Of a DNA stretch of 64,000 nt, positions 37,163 through 43,126 are shown in pieces. The position numbers were made by a program, and so were the translations under genes. Position 1 is the first letter of the stretch. The number at the start of each line of letters is the position of its first letter. The notes under the pieces were generated by a model. It was not told the DNA's origin, did not search any database, and worked only from the letters and a program-made list of their open reading frames with translations. This DNA comes from Astropecten irregularis (Eukaryota > Echinodermata > Asteroidea > Paxillosida > Astropectinidae), in NCBI GenBank assembly GCA_963971285.1, contig OZ020244.1, positions 20,212,001 through 20,276,000 of the forward strand, written 5' to 3'.

Positions 37163-37562
37163 ACAGCAGCAGCAAGCACTGCAGTTTCACCAGCTACAGC
37201 TCACACCTCAGCAGTTGCAGCAGCAGCTTTCGAATCTGGTGGCCATGGATGCCCAGGGGAAGCCCTTACCGCTGAGCAGCGCTCTCATCCCTAACCTCTT
37301 CCAGAGCATTCCCGCCCAGCAGGTGGGCACAGGGGTCCTCCCTGGGGGACTGACCCTCACCCCTGCCGTGGCCACGGAGCAAGCGGGCAAGGTGCTGTCA
37401 CAGTCTGCTGCTGTCCTGCCGCAGGGGGCCATTACCCTGCTGCAGCAGCCGGGTACGGGCCAGCCGATCAGACTGCAAAGTGCCGGACTTTCCGACCAAT
37501 CACAGATTGGCTTGAGCACTCAGGATGAGGACAACAGGCAAGAGCTGAAGATGCAGCACTGA
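3674..37562 (+). CDS. ATXN7: Ataxin-7 family protein, SAGA deubiquitinase-module subunit (5' incomplete)
   Basis: Ten exons join in frame to about 1,220 residues ending at TGA 37560-37562: 3674-3778, 31001-31380, 31542-31986, 32105-32187, 33002-33426, 33717-33942, 34093-34214, 34581-35652, 36572-36821 and 37006-37562. Every junction has GT-AG ends and matching phase. The signatures, in order, are an N-terminal finger (CEQCGQVVKPQAL then HMELRH), an SCA7 domain with C-x10-C-x5-C-x2-H, and a conserved block after it (RPVAMCSFGARQVGKGLYAF). Family knowledge: ataxin-7 and yeast Sgf73 anchor the USP22/Ubp8 H2B deubiquitinase module to SAGA in the nucleus, and the SCA7 domain binds nucleosomes. The rest is low-complexity Ser/Pro/Gln-rich sequence. 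It is probably the single invertebrate homologue of ATXN7, ATXN7L1 and ATXN7L2; which paralogue name fits cannot be settled here. The start codon is not identified. Confidence 0.93.
4952..5196 (+). mobile_element. TIR element, GGGCCAATTTCATGG family, 245 bp
   Basis: The left end is GGGGCCAATTTCATAGAGCT and the right end is AGCTCTATGAAATTGGTCCC, an inverted repeat that continues inward as CTTAAGCAC on both sides. The family is small and non-autonomous: no transposase frame is present. Related copies lie at 25453-25723, 40481-40736 and 41840-42122. Confidence 0.75.
6451..6472 (+). repeat. (TAG)n microsatellite
   Basis: Seven consecutive TAG units inside the ataxin-7 intron, next to an ACATGTA-rich stretch. 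Confidence 0.9.
9248..9520 (+). mobile_element. Non-autonomous hAT-like element, 273 bp
   Basis: The ends are TAGGGCTGCAGTTTGTAACC and its near inverse AAAATTACAGCCCTA. The flanks are GTGTGTAC (9240-9247) and GTGTGCAC (9521-9528), an 8-bp duplication with one mismatch. An end close to (C/T)AGGGCTG plus an 8-bp duplication is the hAT pattern. Subterminal TAACCGGTTACCC words occur near both ends and may be transposase-binding sites. There is no coding capacity. Confidence 0.85.
9529..14660. other. Ataxin-7 intron, central part
   Basis: No gene was recognised. The stretch contains a degenerate tandem array (about 10087-10680) and very many TGTACATGTA words. Short open frames, up to 117 codons on the minus strand at 12254-12607 and 13313-13666, look random, with no motif and no splice support. 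Confidence 0.7.
10087..10680 (+). repeat. Degenerate tandem array with a recurring TATCCACT...ACAGAC word
   Basis: The word (T/A)TCCACT followed by a short spacer and ACAGAC or a variant recurs near 10087, 10190, 10269, 10341, 10375, 10468 and 10606. The units are separated by TGTACATAC-rich spacers, with irregular periods of roughly 35-140 bases. Units are strongly diverged, so this is an old minisatellite-like array or a repeatedly amplified spacer. Confidence 0.55.
14670..14909 (+). repeat. Interspersed repeat with long hairpin, GTTTCGATCCTAGCAGGATC family
   Basis: A left arm at 14749-14826 (GTTAGGAGGGCCTGAC, then GTTTCGATCCTAGCAGGATC, then a CTAATGACAAGGGGACAAG block) is mirrored by a right arm at 14842-14909. 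A 5' tail, AAACTGCTGCAAACTGCTCA, precedes the left arm. Related copies lie at 52421-52622, 58651-58796 (inverted) and 58940-59172. Confidence 0.8.
15895..16220 (+). mobile_element. tRNA-derived SINE-like element
   Basis: A pol III B-box-like GGGTTCGATCCTGG (15931-15944) is followed by GGTCATATGTGAG, a TTGGTTCTCTCC block and GGGTTTTTCTCCGGGTTCTC. It ends in CATCCTTCGCAATTTAGCAC and then a TTATTATTATT tail. A B box, a conserved middle and a short-repeat tail are the usual layout of marine-invertebrate tRNA SINEs. The A box is weak (CGCCTCTCAGCGATG), so the head is diverged. Confidence 0.6.
16221..18725. other. Ataxin-7 intron between SINE and palindromic element
   Basis: No exon was recognised. 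The stretch includes a C-run near 16912, a T-run near 17208 and a TGAT-type simple repeat at 17670-17719. Dense TGTACATG words persist. Confidence 0.65.
17670..17719 (+). repeat. Imperfect (TGAT)n/(TGATTGA)n simple repeat
   Basis: TGATTTAATGATTGATGATT is followed by GACTGATTGATGAATTGATT, an irregular run of TGAT units with one-base insertions. Confidence 0.75.
18726..18842 (+). mobile_element. Palindromic MITE-like element, GGGGTCGATTTCAC family, copy 1
   Basis: The left end is GGGGTCAATTTCACCAAACT and the right end reads CGTGAAATCGACCCC. The interior is largely self-complementary (TCGTAACTTAC, ATCGATCGTAGGGCTTCG). At 117 bp this copy is shorter than the 140-150 bp copies at 36099, 42986, 59580 and 61039. 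It has no coding capacity. Confidence 0.8.
19126..21370 (+). mobile_element. 2.25 kb TIR-bounded element carrying eight CGTAATTCCGTTACCG motifs
   Basis: The left end is GGGCAATTCTCC and the right end is the inverse of GGGCGATTCTTC. ACAT flanks both ends (19122-19125 and 21371-21374), a possible 4-bp duplication. Inside, CGTAATTCCGTTACCG or its inverse occurs eight times: 19492, 19646 (inverse), 19665 (inverse), 19678 (inverse), 20953, 20975, 21164 and 21344. No long reading frame is present, so it would be non-autonomous. A TA microsatellite lies at about 19416-19456. The ACAT flank is weak evidence because ACATGTA is common around here. Confidence 0.6.
19416..19456 (+). repeat. (TA)n-rich microsatellite
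   Basis: A run of TATATA units broken by ATTATAA, inside the 2.25 kb element. Confidence 0.8.
21426..21772 (+). mobile_element. TIR element, AAGCCCTGTCCGCACTGGAC family, 347 bp
   Basis: The left end AAGCCCTGTCCGCACTGGAC is mirrored at the right end by GTCCAGTGCGGACAGGGCTT, a near-perfect repeat of about 20 bases with an adjoining T-run and A-run. The left-end word GTCCGCACTGGACTTTT recurs twice inside (near 21513 and 21603), so part of the end has been internally duplicated. No coding capacity was seen. Confidence 0.85.
21773..23802. other. Ataxin-7 intron, no feature recognised
   Basis: AT-rich, ACATGTA-bearing sequence without exon, RNA gene or clear TIR element. Open frames stay under 100 codons. 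Confidence 0.65.
23803..24157 (+). repeat. CACCACA-type repeat with internal ATCCTGAATCCTCC minisatellite, copy 2
   Basis: It begins CCTTAGCCCTATCC and ACCACAATACACCACA like copies 1 and 3, and ends in GGGTTAGGGTTAAA. Between them, a unit of about 50-65 bases starting ATCCTGAATCC, followed by CTCC and a TGG-containing spacer, is repeated about four times. The last part (GGATTTTGGAGGATTGAGGA) is the inverse of the unit. The array is therefore a tandem expansion capped by an inverted unit. Confidence 0.7.
24162..24859 (+). mobile_element. PIF/Harbinger-like TIR element interrupted by a hAT-like element
   Basis: The ends are AGGTAGTATCATACT and its exact inverse AGTATGATACTACCT. TAA lies on both sides (24159-24161 and 24860-24862), a 3-bp duplication of the T(A/T)A type seen for PIF/Harbinger elements. 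Without the nested 334-bp element and its 8-bp duplication the length is 356 bp. There is no transposase frame. Partial relatives occur at 50955-51166 and, inverted, at 52030-52235. Confidence 0.85.
24478..24811 (+). mobile_element. Non-autonomous hAT-like element nested in the Harbinger-like element, 334 bp
   Basis: The ends CAGGGTTCTAGCCA and TGGCTAGAACCCTG form a perfect 14-bp inverted repeat. CCCATGAA is duplicated exactly on both sides (24470-24477 and 24812-24819). An end starting CAGGG plus an 8-bp duplication is characteristic of hAT elements. The perfect duplication suggests this insertion is younger than its host element. Confidence 0.92.
24863..25452. other. Ataxin-7 intron, no feature recognised
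   Basis: No exon, RNA gene or clear repeat structure was seen. Confidence 0.6.
25453..25723 (+). mobile_element. TIR element, GGGCCAATTTCATGG family, diverged copy
   Basis: The left end CTGAGCCCAATTTCATGGTT followed by TTGCTTA is mirrored at the right by TAAGCAGAACCATTAATTTG then AGCCCAG. A second, left-end-only copy starts directly after it at 25724 (GGGGCCAATTTCACGG). Confidence 0.7.
25963..26085 (+). mobile_element. tRNA-derived SINE, copy 1
   Basis: An A-box-like TGGATAGCTCAGTTGGT (25965-25981) and a B box GATTCGAATCC (25996-26006) are followed by TTTTTCTTTGTTCATCTTTC and AATGACTTTAAAATTCAGTC. The tail matches the copy at 57858-57955 almost exactly. The A-to-B spacing is too short for a functional tRNA, so this is a SINE and not a tRNA gene. 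Confidence 0.8.
26086..31000. other. End of the 27 kb ataxin-7 intron
   Basis: No exon was recognised. A hairpin element is at 28383-28538. The last 60 bases before 31001 form a strong C/T-rich tract ending in CTCTGTGCAG, the acceptor of the next exon. Confidence 0.7.
28383..28538 (+). mobile_element. Inverted-repeat element with CG-rich core, 156 bp
   Basis: The left arm GGGAGACTTTGGAGAACCGG is repeated in inverse at the right end (28510-28538), about 29 bases with one mismatch. Weaker pairing continues to about 48 bases. The core contains GCGGGCGCGGGCGCGGGCGC-type sequence, very unlike the AT-rich surroundings. I saw no target duplication. It could be a small TIR element or an old hairpin. 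Confidence 0.75.
31001..31380 (+). CDS. ATXN7: Ataxin-7 exon, end of N-terminal finger and basic/proline region
   Basis: The acceptor CTCTGTGCAG gives AG that completes the split GAG codon, so the finger continues HMELRHG. This supplies the last zinc histidine. The exon goes on with KPPDKPPDIPC and IMHSPPIRIPTTLRPPRSQQ, where vertebrate ataxin-7 also has a short MHP/R-rich block. It ends SPLELQ before GTCTGT, phase 0. Confidence 0.9.
31542..31986 (+). CDS. ATXN7: Ataxin-7 exon, glutamine/alanine/proline-rich linker
   Basis: The reading frame from DAISNLVSPSLP to LSPKKNILCK contains a six-glutamine run and repeated LAPVP, QPAPIQPALAP and LLKLAPAQ phrases. It is a disordered linker between the N-terminal finger and the SCA7 domain. 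The acceptor is TTTCAG and the donor is G|GTGCGT, phase 1. Confidence 0.88.
32105..32187 (+). CDS. ATXN7: Ataxin-7 exon, first half of SCA7 domain
   Basis: The exon encodes DREFDVNRHCGVWVDADQRQ and CTRSLTCK, with the three zinc cysteines (C-x10-C-x5-C). The final ligand, the histidine of CKTH, is in the next exon. This domain is diagnostic for the family and contacts nucleosomes in characterised homologues. The donor is AAG|GTGAGA, phase 0. Confidence 0.95.
32281..32390 (+). mobile_element. Short TIR element in an ataxin-7 intron, 110 bp
   Basis: The left end GGGCCTGTTTGTTT and right end AAACAAACAGGCCC are exact inverses. The interior repeats GGATCC/GATCCGGATCC words in both orientations. 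It lies between the two SCA7 exons and has no coding capacity. Confidence 0.75.
32391..32690 (+). repeat. Degenerate GGCCTGTxTTTxGTGGCC array
   Basis: The words GGCCTGT, GGTGGCC and CATGATGGTCAGT recur irregularly about every 25-40 bases for 300 bases. CATGATGGTCAGT occurs twice. This looks like an old minisatellite in the intron. Confidence 0.6.
32691..33001. other. Ataxin-7 intron between the SCA7 exons, remainder
   Basis: AT-rich sequence with no feature beyond the acceptor CTCCATGCCAG. Confidence 0.7.
33002..33426 (+). CDS. ATXN7: Ataxin-7 exon, second half of SCA7 domain and TPK repeats
   Basis: It begins THALSLRRAVKGRRKPFDEL followed by LAEHKARS, the basic helical half of SCA7. After a serine-rich stretch comes a run of threonine-proline-lysine phrases (NTPKVATPRPNTPKATTPK), possible proline-directed phosphorylation sites. 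The donor is AA|GTAAGA, phase 2. Confidence 0.94.
33717..33942 (+). CDS. ATXN7: Ataxin-7 exon, acidic/threonine linker to HHPRPVA
   Basis: The exon opens with KAHQPVTPCEPSPAPEVPSP and closes with CSHHHPRPVA. The final block precedes the conserved MCSFG segment in ataxin-7 proteins. It starts after ATATAG with the G that completes a split lysine codon, and ends before GTAAGT in phase 0. Open frame continues upstream to 33565 but that part is intronic. Confidence 0.9.
34093..34214 (+). CDS. ATXN7: Ataxin-7 exon, conserved MCSFG block
   Basis: MCSFGARQVGKGLYAFNRRL and DHLRSTMAALVEKH correspond to the second most conserved segment of ATXN7-type proteins after SCA7. The acceptor is CCATCTAG and the donor AA|GTAGGT, phase 2. 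Confidence 0.93.
34215..34580. other. Ataxin-7 intron, 366 bp
   Basis: No feature beyond a C/T-rich acceptor tract ending GCACTACTACAG. Confidence 0.8.
34581..35652 (+). CDS. ATXN7: Ataxin-7 exon, 1.07 kb serine-rich region
   Basis: This is the largest exon, 357 codons of Ser/Asn/Gly-rich sequence. It has a lysine/serine basic patch (KGLSASKKLNKASGKTLSKS and KNSKARRKSGGSSG) that may act in nuclear import. A more ordered-looking segment follows, with LTNQELSGSLLKNLRFVVTN and LGNTPVLLGNLGALALPYDG. I know of no named domain for this part. The donor CCG|GTAAGT is phase 0. Confidence 0.88.
36099..36248 (+). mobile_element. Palindromic MITE-like element, GGGGTCGATTTCAC family, copy 2
   Basis: Left end GGGGTCGATTTCACAAAGCC; right end GTTTGGTGGAATGGACCCC. 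The interior has GGATAACCCATCGTAGGGG and TGCTACGATTGATAGTAAGT. At 150 bp it is one of the longest copies and is close to the copies at 59580 and 61039 (the latter in reverse). Confidence 0.85.
36312..36520 (+). repeat. CACCACA-type interspersed repeat, copy 3
   Basis: It shares ACCACACATGTTTTTTCCC, ATCCTGAATACCACA, TTTTGTGGTAATGT and CAGCTCTTGTCTTGTG, in order, with 2830-3039. It ends GAGGGTCAGGGTCAG. Confidence 0.75.
36572..36821 (+). CDS. ATXN7: Ataxin-7 exon, SPxx-rich segment
   Basis: The exon encodes NSASPQLTSPLPNGIIPSPT and GMSPSRTSTPSPGTGS, a cluster of SP/TP dipeptides. The acceptor is GTGACAG and the donor AGTG|GTGAGA, phase 1. Confidence 0.88.
37006..37562 (+). CDS. ATXN7: Ataxin-7 last coding exon, polyglutamine and hydrophobic C-terminus
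   Basis: KFTLVSPKGSTHTIQKTTLN and HGPHQHPVHRTVSQLAA lead into 17 consecutive glutamines, then LQFHQLQLTPQQLQQQLSNL. The rest is Gln/Leu/Val-rich (GAITLLQQPGTGQPIRLQSA) and resembles a transactivation-type low-complexity region. The end DEDNRQELKMQH is followed by TGA at 37560-37562. Confidence 0.9.
37125..37175 (+). repeat. In-frame polyglutamine repeat, 17 codons with regular CAA interruptions
   Basis: Codon order is (CAG)3 CAA (CAG)3 CAA CAA (CAG)3 CAA (CAG)3 CAA, all glutamine. The pure CAG stretches never exceed three codons, a pattern generally associated with stable tracts. Confidence 0.95.
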
Positions 37563-37635
37563 CGGCCAGCCAATCGGAGAGGAGGATGAGCGAATCATAA
37601 CCCGTTCCGGCCGAATCGGACGAGGGTATTTTGTG

Positions 37636-37641
37636 AATAAA
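37636..37641 (+). terminator. Candidate polyadenylation signal of the ataxin-7 gene
   Basis: AATAAA, 74 bases after the stop codon, followed by a T-rich stretch. A second AATAAA is at 37879-37884. Transcript data would decide which is used. Confidence 0.5.
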
Positions 37642-38454
37642 TTATTTTTTTGCCATGTTGTATTTAAATGATATGGAATCAGGGAACAAAAGTAATATAT
37701 TTAGTCGTTTATACTTAGGCGTCATCAGATGATATGGCTTTACGTTATTTTTTATAATGAATTTGCAATTAATATAAACAATAATATCTGATTCTTTCAT
37801 GCAATTATTGATACTCAAAGAACAAAGTTGATGATCTGAGTAAGATTCCTTAGTGACCTAAGTCTACTGAAATCTGTCAATAAAAGTTTTGTGAGTCTAC
37901 CTAAATTTGTTTAACCAATGAAACGTATTGAAATTCCCTTTTTCCAACCAATCTCAGTCTATGACCTGACTTGTGCCAAACGTCGTGGTTCTGTTCTCTG
38001 GCAGACGACTGCAGAACCAATTCATTAACCAATTTACCCTAAAGACATTTGAAGCCTCCAGATCTTCAAGTGCAAAATCTCTAGTGCTTTGGGGTTTTTT
38101 CTTTCTTCCCTTTTTTTTTTATAAAACAGCATTTCCGGGTTTCTTACAAGAAAAGGATTTTTCATCTTGTGCAATCTCGTACATACCCCACTTAGTAACA
38201 AGAATTGTAATCATGCAGTGATACCACACAGTACAGCTTGTGCAGATTGTGGTTTCATACATGAGTGGAATTAGACCCTGCATATAACTTTAACCACTCC
38301 ATCTCAAAGTCTTGTTGAAGTTGACAGACTGAGGTCTGCAAGCCCTTGGCACTCTGACCTAATGCCACAGCTTCCTTGCCTAATTTGTACACAGAGTCCA
38401 ATGACTATACCATGGAGACATTGTTGGATTTGAGCATATTCTGGAGCACTCCTA

Positions 38455-38701
38455 GGCCCTTTTCCAAACCTCGGCTCCGGCTCCGGCTCCGGCACCGGCT
38501 CCGGCACCGGCTCCGGCTCCATTTCATGTAACCATTTTAAAACAACAGGTATCAAAATAGAGGCTTTTGGCTGCGGTTCGGAAATAGATTCTCTGGTTTG
38601 AAAAGAAAAACAGAGCTTGGGCTTCAATGAAAAGCCACAAGCTATATTTCCAGCAAATGGATGAGAGAGCTGGAGCCCGAGCTGAGGTTTGGAAAAGGTC
38701 C
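38455..38701 (+). mobile_element. TIR element, CTCGGCTCCGGCTCC family, copy 1
   Basis: The left end GGCCCTTTTCCAAACCTCGG is mirrored by TGAGGTTTGGAAAAGGTCC at the right. The flanks are CTA and TTA, a possible 3-bp duplication. The interior ATTTCATGTAACCATTTTAA, GAGGCTTTTGGCTGCGGTTC and GCTTCAATGAAAAGCCACAA recurs in the copies at 44733, 45112 and 47005. The GGCTCC/GGCACC hexamer is expanded at 38472-38520. Confidence 0.85.
38472..38520 (+). repeat. GGCTCC/GGCACC hexanucleotide tandem repeat
   Basis: Eight tandem hexamers (GGCTCC with two GGCACC variants) form the subterminal part of the TIR element at 38455. Other copies of the element have fewer units. Confidence 0.9.
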
Positions 38702-40480
38702 TTAGTTACAGGGTTTATGAAGTGGAATTCTTTTGTGGTATATTCCAGTTTTGAAACCTGACAATGTCCCAATTTAAAATCCAACTATTACAAATTTATG
38801 TTTGAAAGAAATTAATGATAATAATTTGGCCCAAGCACCAAGAATACCATCCGAAGATGATTCAGTAATTATCTTGTCTCCCCGTTCACCGTGTGTCATC
38901 TTATTCTTTGAGTGTCAGTGATTGCAGTAATGACTTGTTTTCCTATTTGAATTTCTTTCCGCAATGAACTTGTTTTTCTCTCCAATGAACTATTTTTGAG
39001 ATCTATACGTCTACTCCATTATATATCTCAGCATAAGGAAGCTTGATTTGATGCTAGTTGTTGTTGTTGTCTGTGCCAGCATGCAAGAAGATGGATTATT
39101 AGCAGAATCAGTCATTGATAAACCATGAATTGTGTGTGAAATCAACGTAGTCATAAATCAGTTAAAGGATGCTTGAAATACCAGATATGAACGTTTTCCT
39201 TGTGGCATTTATCCGCATTTTTCCAGCGGGTTATCAAATTTAAAAAGAAAAACAAATGGAGTTTGAAACTTGATAAAAAAAAAAGATTCCCCAGATCGGG
39301 TTTAGTCACTGACTTTGTGTCTCCTGGAAGGAGTTGACAGAATGAAAGTTTATTATTTAGCCCTAACAACCCCAAACTGACATGACCGGCTAGTGGCTTC
39401 ATCTAATGGTAGTGGCACTAGTGGATGAGTGATTTCTGTAGGGTCCATGCCAGCCACCAGGGTATAACTGGGTGTTTGCTGGCCCAGCTAGGTCCATAGC
39501 CCGTGGGAATGTGTCGTACATGTAGGTTCACTGCACAGTTGTGGATTTGGGCTGATGGAAACATTGTTCCTAGCTCTGAGTTCAGAGGAAGGTTAGGGTC
39601 AGAGCTAAACAGGGCAAACTCAAACACTTTACCTGGGTAGAAGAAATCAGAATGTCGCATGGCTGCTGCCAGTCTCATTTTTTTGTGTTTTTGGTTCTGT
39701 TTTTGTTTGTTTTCTAGAATGGTATTGCAGTATTGCAGTTGCTGTGCATTGAAAATTTCCCCACGAATGAGGCTTGTATTCCGTCAAACCAAATTCGCTC
39801 TTTTGTTCATTTTTCCAATTTTGTTTGACAGTTTCATTACTGACATTATCTCCCAAGGCTAATACCACGGAAAGTGATCTCCATTGAAATATAAGGCCTG
39901 AAATTATGAATGAGAAAGGAATCCCCAAATTGATGAGCTTTTGAGTGGTAAAAGAGAGTCCATTTATGGATAGTAAGATCAGTTTATTTTTTCGTGTTTT
40001 TTTTTTTATTCTAAAGTGGTCAACTGCCGAGTCCCAAATTGTCACAGCTATGCACCAATTCTTATCATGTACTGTTTGAGGTCAGGTCTTCAAAAGTTCC
40101 ATTCACATTTCTCATACCTTGTACCTTGTAGTATGCACTTGGTCCTCCAGGGACTTTACTGGAAGTTGACAAGAGTGGATCAGGATCTGAATCTTATGAG
40201 AGAATCTTGACTCAAATGAGGCCATAGAATATCTACTGGCAGTCCCGCAGCAATCCAAAGATTTTTGCAATGTACATTGACGGGATAACTTTTTATCTTA
40301 GCAAATTTTATCAATACTGATTGTAAAAAAAAACATACCTCTTTTAAATTGAGTTAATCAATCATTTTCCCCTGACCTCTGTGCATTTTGCTCCAACAAG
40401 CACTTTTGCTTACTGGTAATTATTAATATTCGTAAAATGATCATGAATTTCACGCACCGGCCCATTTACATGGAATGTGA

Positions 40481-40736
40481 AGTCACACCAGGGGCCAATT
40501 TCATGGCGTTGCTTTGCACAAAAATTTGCTAAGCATTGCATTTCTGTCTTAATAAAGACAGGGTTAACAATTGTTCATGTATTATGCATCATATGAGATT
40601 GTTCTTTGGCTGTTGATCGCTGACCATGAATATCAAATGCAATTTGTAATGGTGGTTTGTTTTATTGGGCAAGACATTTTTGTGCTAAGCAATTTTTTGT
40701 GCTTAGCAGCTCCATGAAATTGGCCCTGGTGTGAGT
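40481..40736 (+). mobile_element. TIR element, GGGCCAATTTCATGG family, 256 bp
   Basis: The left end AGTCACACCAGGGGCCAATT and right end AATTGGCCCTGGTGTGAGT are inverted copies, longer than in other members. The pairing continues inward to TTGCTTTGCAC and GTGCTTAGCAG. Confidence 0.8.
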
Positions 40737-41839
40737 CTTGAGCCTGTTGGACCATAGAGCTAGGAACAGACATTGGCTCAGCGCTGAGTTGCACCTGCTG
40801 AAATTTAGAAAAGAAGTCTGAAGATAAAATCTGTTTGAGTCTATTTCCCTAAACTTGGCAGGTCCTTTACATTGTATCAGTGAGACACCATCAGTATGGG
40901 TCATTCAACCAGGTATATACAAAGTAGGGGGATCTTAATTCATTTGATTGTAATGAAACTAATTGTGTGCTGGCACATTTGTGAAGATTTCTGCTTGTAA
41001 GTTATAATCTCCACCAAACTCCACTAATAAATTCATAAATTTAACTTTTTTCTGATGGTGTGAACATACAGTAGATGCACTGATTACTCATTACAGCTGC
41101 CCATGTGTGCTTTGTCGCTCACCCATCACTCGCCTTATTGAGTTCTGAGTATCAATCAGTGAGTGTCTCGGAACTCAGACTTCACTACAGCACTGTCGTA
41201 TCCCAAATAACTCCTAATATTGTAATTAAAAAAATAACACCTATTTAATCAGGAAGTTATTTCACATCAGTCGACAAAACGGTTTAATAAATGCTTCTTA
41301 TTACATCTGTAGAAATAATCCTTAATATTTATTGCTCCAAATTCCTTATATTTTACAACCTATACCGTGAATCCTTGATATTTGCCTTAGAGCTGCTTAA
41401 CTTTTTCAGAAAAAGAGAAAAGAAATATTTGGCTGACTTTCAGTTTTTAATGAGTCATTTTTTGTAAAAGTGCATCTTGAAATTTCAGTCTCTTGACGAG
41501 GCGTATTTTGTCATGATATTACAAAGAGGATATAGATTTAAGCATTTTAATAAACACTATTTATAATACGGTGCATTACACGTGTTTATTCTGAATGATA
41601 GAGATAAATTGATGTATGAGATGATTAATGACTGTGTGTAAGTTATTCAATGAAACTGAAGTAAATTACTGAAAATAGTTTTGTTTGTTTGTTGAGGAAT
41701 GGACGCCTATATAACCTTGTTGTATTTTACTTGTTCTGCTTCAATCTCAACTTTCCAGAATCTATTAAAAATCCTCCTTTTTTAAAATTTGACTCCAATG
41801 GGTTTGGCATGGACCAGAATTAGTATTTGATCATGTGCA

Positions 41840-42122
41840 CAGGGCCCAATTTTATGGAATCTGTTAAGGCCTATTTTTGTGCTTACGGGCACTGCTTCGA
41901 GTGAAATCTATTTCATGGAATCCATAAGCAAGACTTTCATCGCTTAAACCGTTAACAAAGAATATCTAGGCTAACCTTGAATGTTTATTGCTAAACGTGC
42001 TATCATGTACATTTTGTAGAAAGTCCTTGCATGAAATATGCTATCCGTAAGCAAAAAAAAGTCTGCTATAGCAAGCGAAGAGTTTTTGCTTTCGGTAACG
42101 GATTCCATGAAATTGGGCCCTG
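41840..42122 (+). mobile_element. TIR element, GGGCCCAATTTCATGG family, 283 bp
   Basis: The ends are CAGGGCCCAATTTTATGGAA and TTCCATGAAATTGGGCCCTG. The interior repeats TGGAATCCATAAGCA and GTTTTTGCTTTCGGTAACGG. Its right end is shared with the half copy at 2603-2691. No 8-bp duplication is visible. Confidence 0.8.
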
Positions 42123-42985
42123 GTTTTATCCTCAGAATTGGTCTACCAGTAATTGATAACCATCTTGCCCAAGAATCTCTGATGGTGTATGAATAGTTTG
42201 GCTTTGCCTTGGTCCTAGGTGCCTGCACTCACTGAATTCTGCCGGCACGTCCAAGTCCGGAAAATCATGAAAGTACAAATCTGTAAGGTTGACATGTTGA
42301 GTTTGCAGGAAAGTTCCTGGAAATAAGATTGAAGAAGATAGATTTATTTTGTCCTCAGAAATGATCACTTGAATCAGTGTGTTGCTGTACATCCGCTTGA
42401 GTATGACGTTAGTTGACTCTTGCAAAATCACGACCGGTGTTATCATCTAAGATTAATTACACAGGCCTTGTTTTTCCATGCTGTGTGAACAGTGTGCAAA
42501 TGCATAAGGAATTGAACATCAGCCCTTGCATGTACATTACACACAAATGTTGTAATCGTCAATATGTTATTAGCTCTACACACCCAACATGCCCAAGCAA
42601 AAAGAATGTGTCATATAGTCACTTGCTGTGGAAACATGAAAAGCCACAATTATTATGTGGCAACTGGAATTCATGTGTTTGTGGTTTTTCTATGTAAGAG
42701 ACATTGTCACACATGTTTATTGAAATGTACTGGGTTTTGGATTGTCTTGTTTGGATTTGAACCCAATTTCTGCAAAACCTTACAGGGATGCATTGTAAGA
42801 TAGGAAATAGGAAATACAAAACAAGGACTGATATTTTAAATCTTTTAAAGGTGTCGTCATTCCTCCATGTAGGGTGTACTTATTCCTTCATGCACTTTGG
42901 TTTTTATTTTAGAAATGGATATCTACCAATAAGATGTGTCGTTTACTAATGGGCTATTTTGATTCTTCTTATGTATACATCATGA

Positions 42986-43126
42986 GGTAGATTTCACCAA
43001 ACTCATCGTAACTTACTATCAATCGTACGACTTGTGATGCAATTGCAGCCCCATGTAGGATAGGCCCCTGACGAAGGGTTATCCTTCAAGTTACAATCGA
43101 TCGTAGGCTTTCGTGAAATTGACCCC
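42986..43126 (+). mobile_element. Palindromic MITE-like element, GGGGTCGATTTCAC family, copy 3
   Basis: Left end GGTAGATTTCACCAAACTCA, right end TTCGTGAAATTGACCCC, with CTTACTATCAATCGTACGA and ATCGATCGTAGG inside. The left terminus is slightly eroded. Confidence 0.8.
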
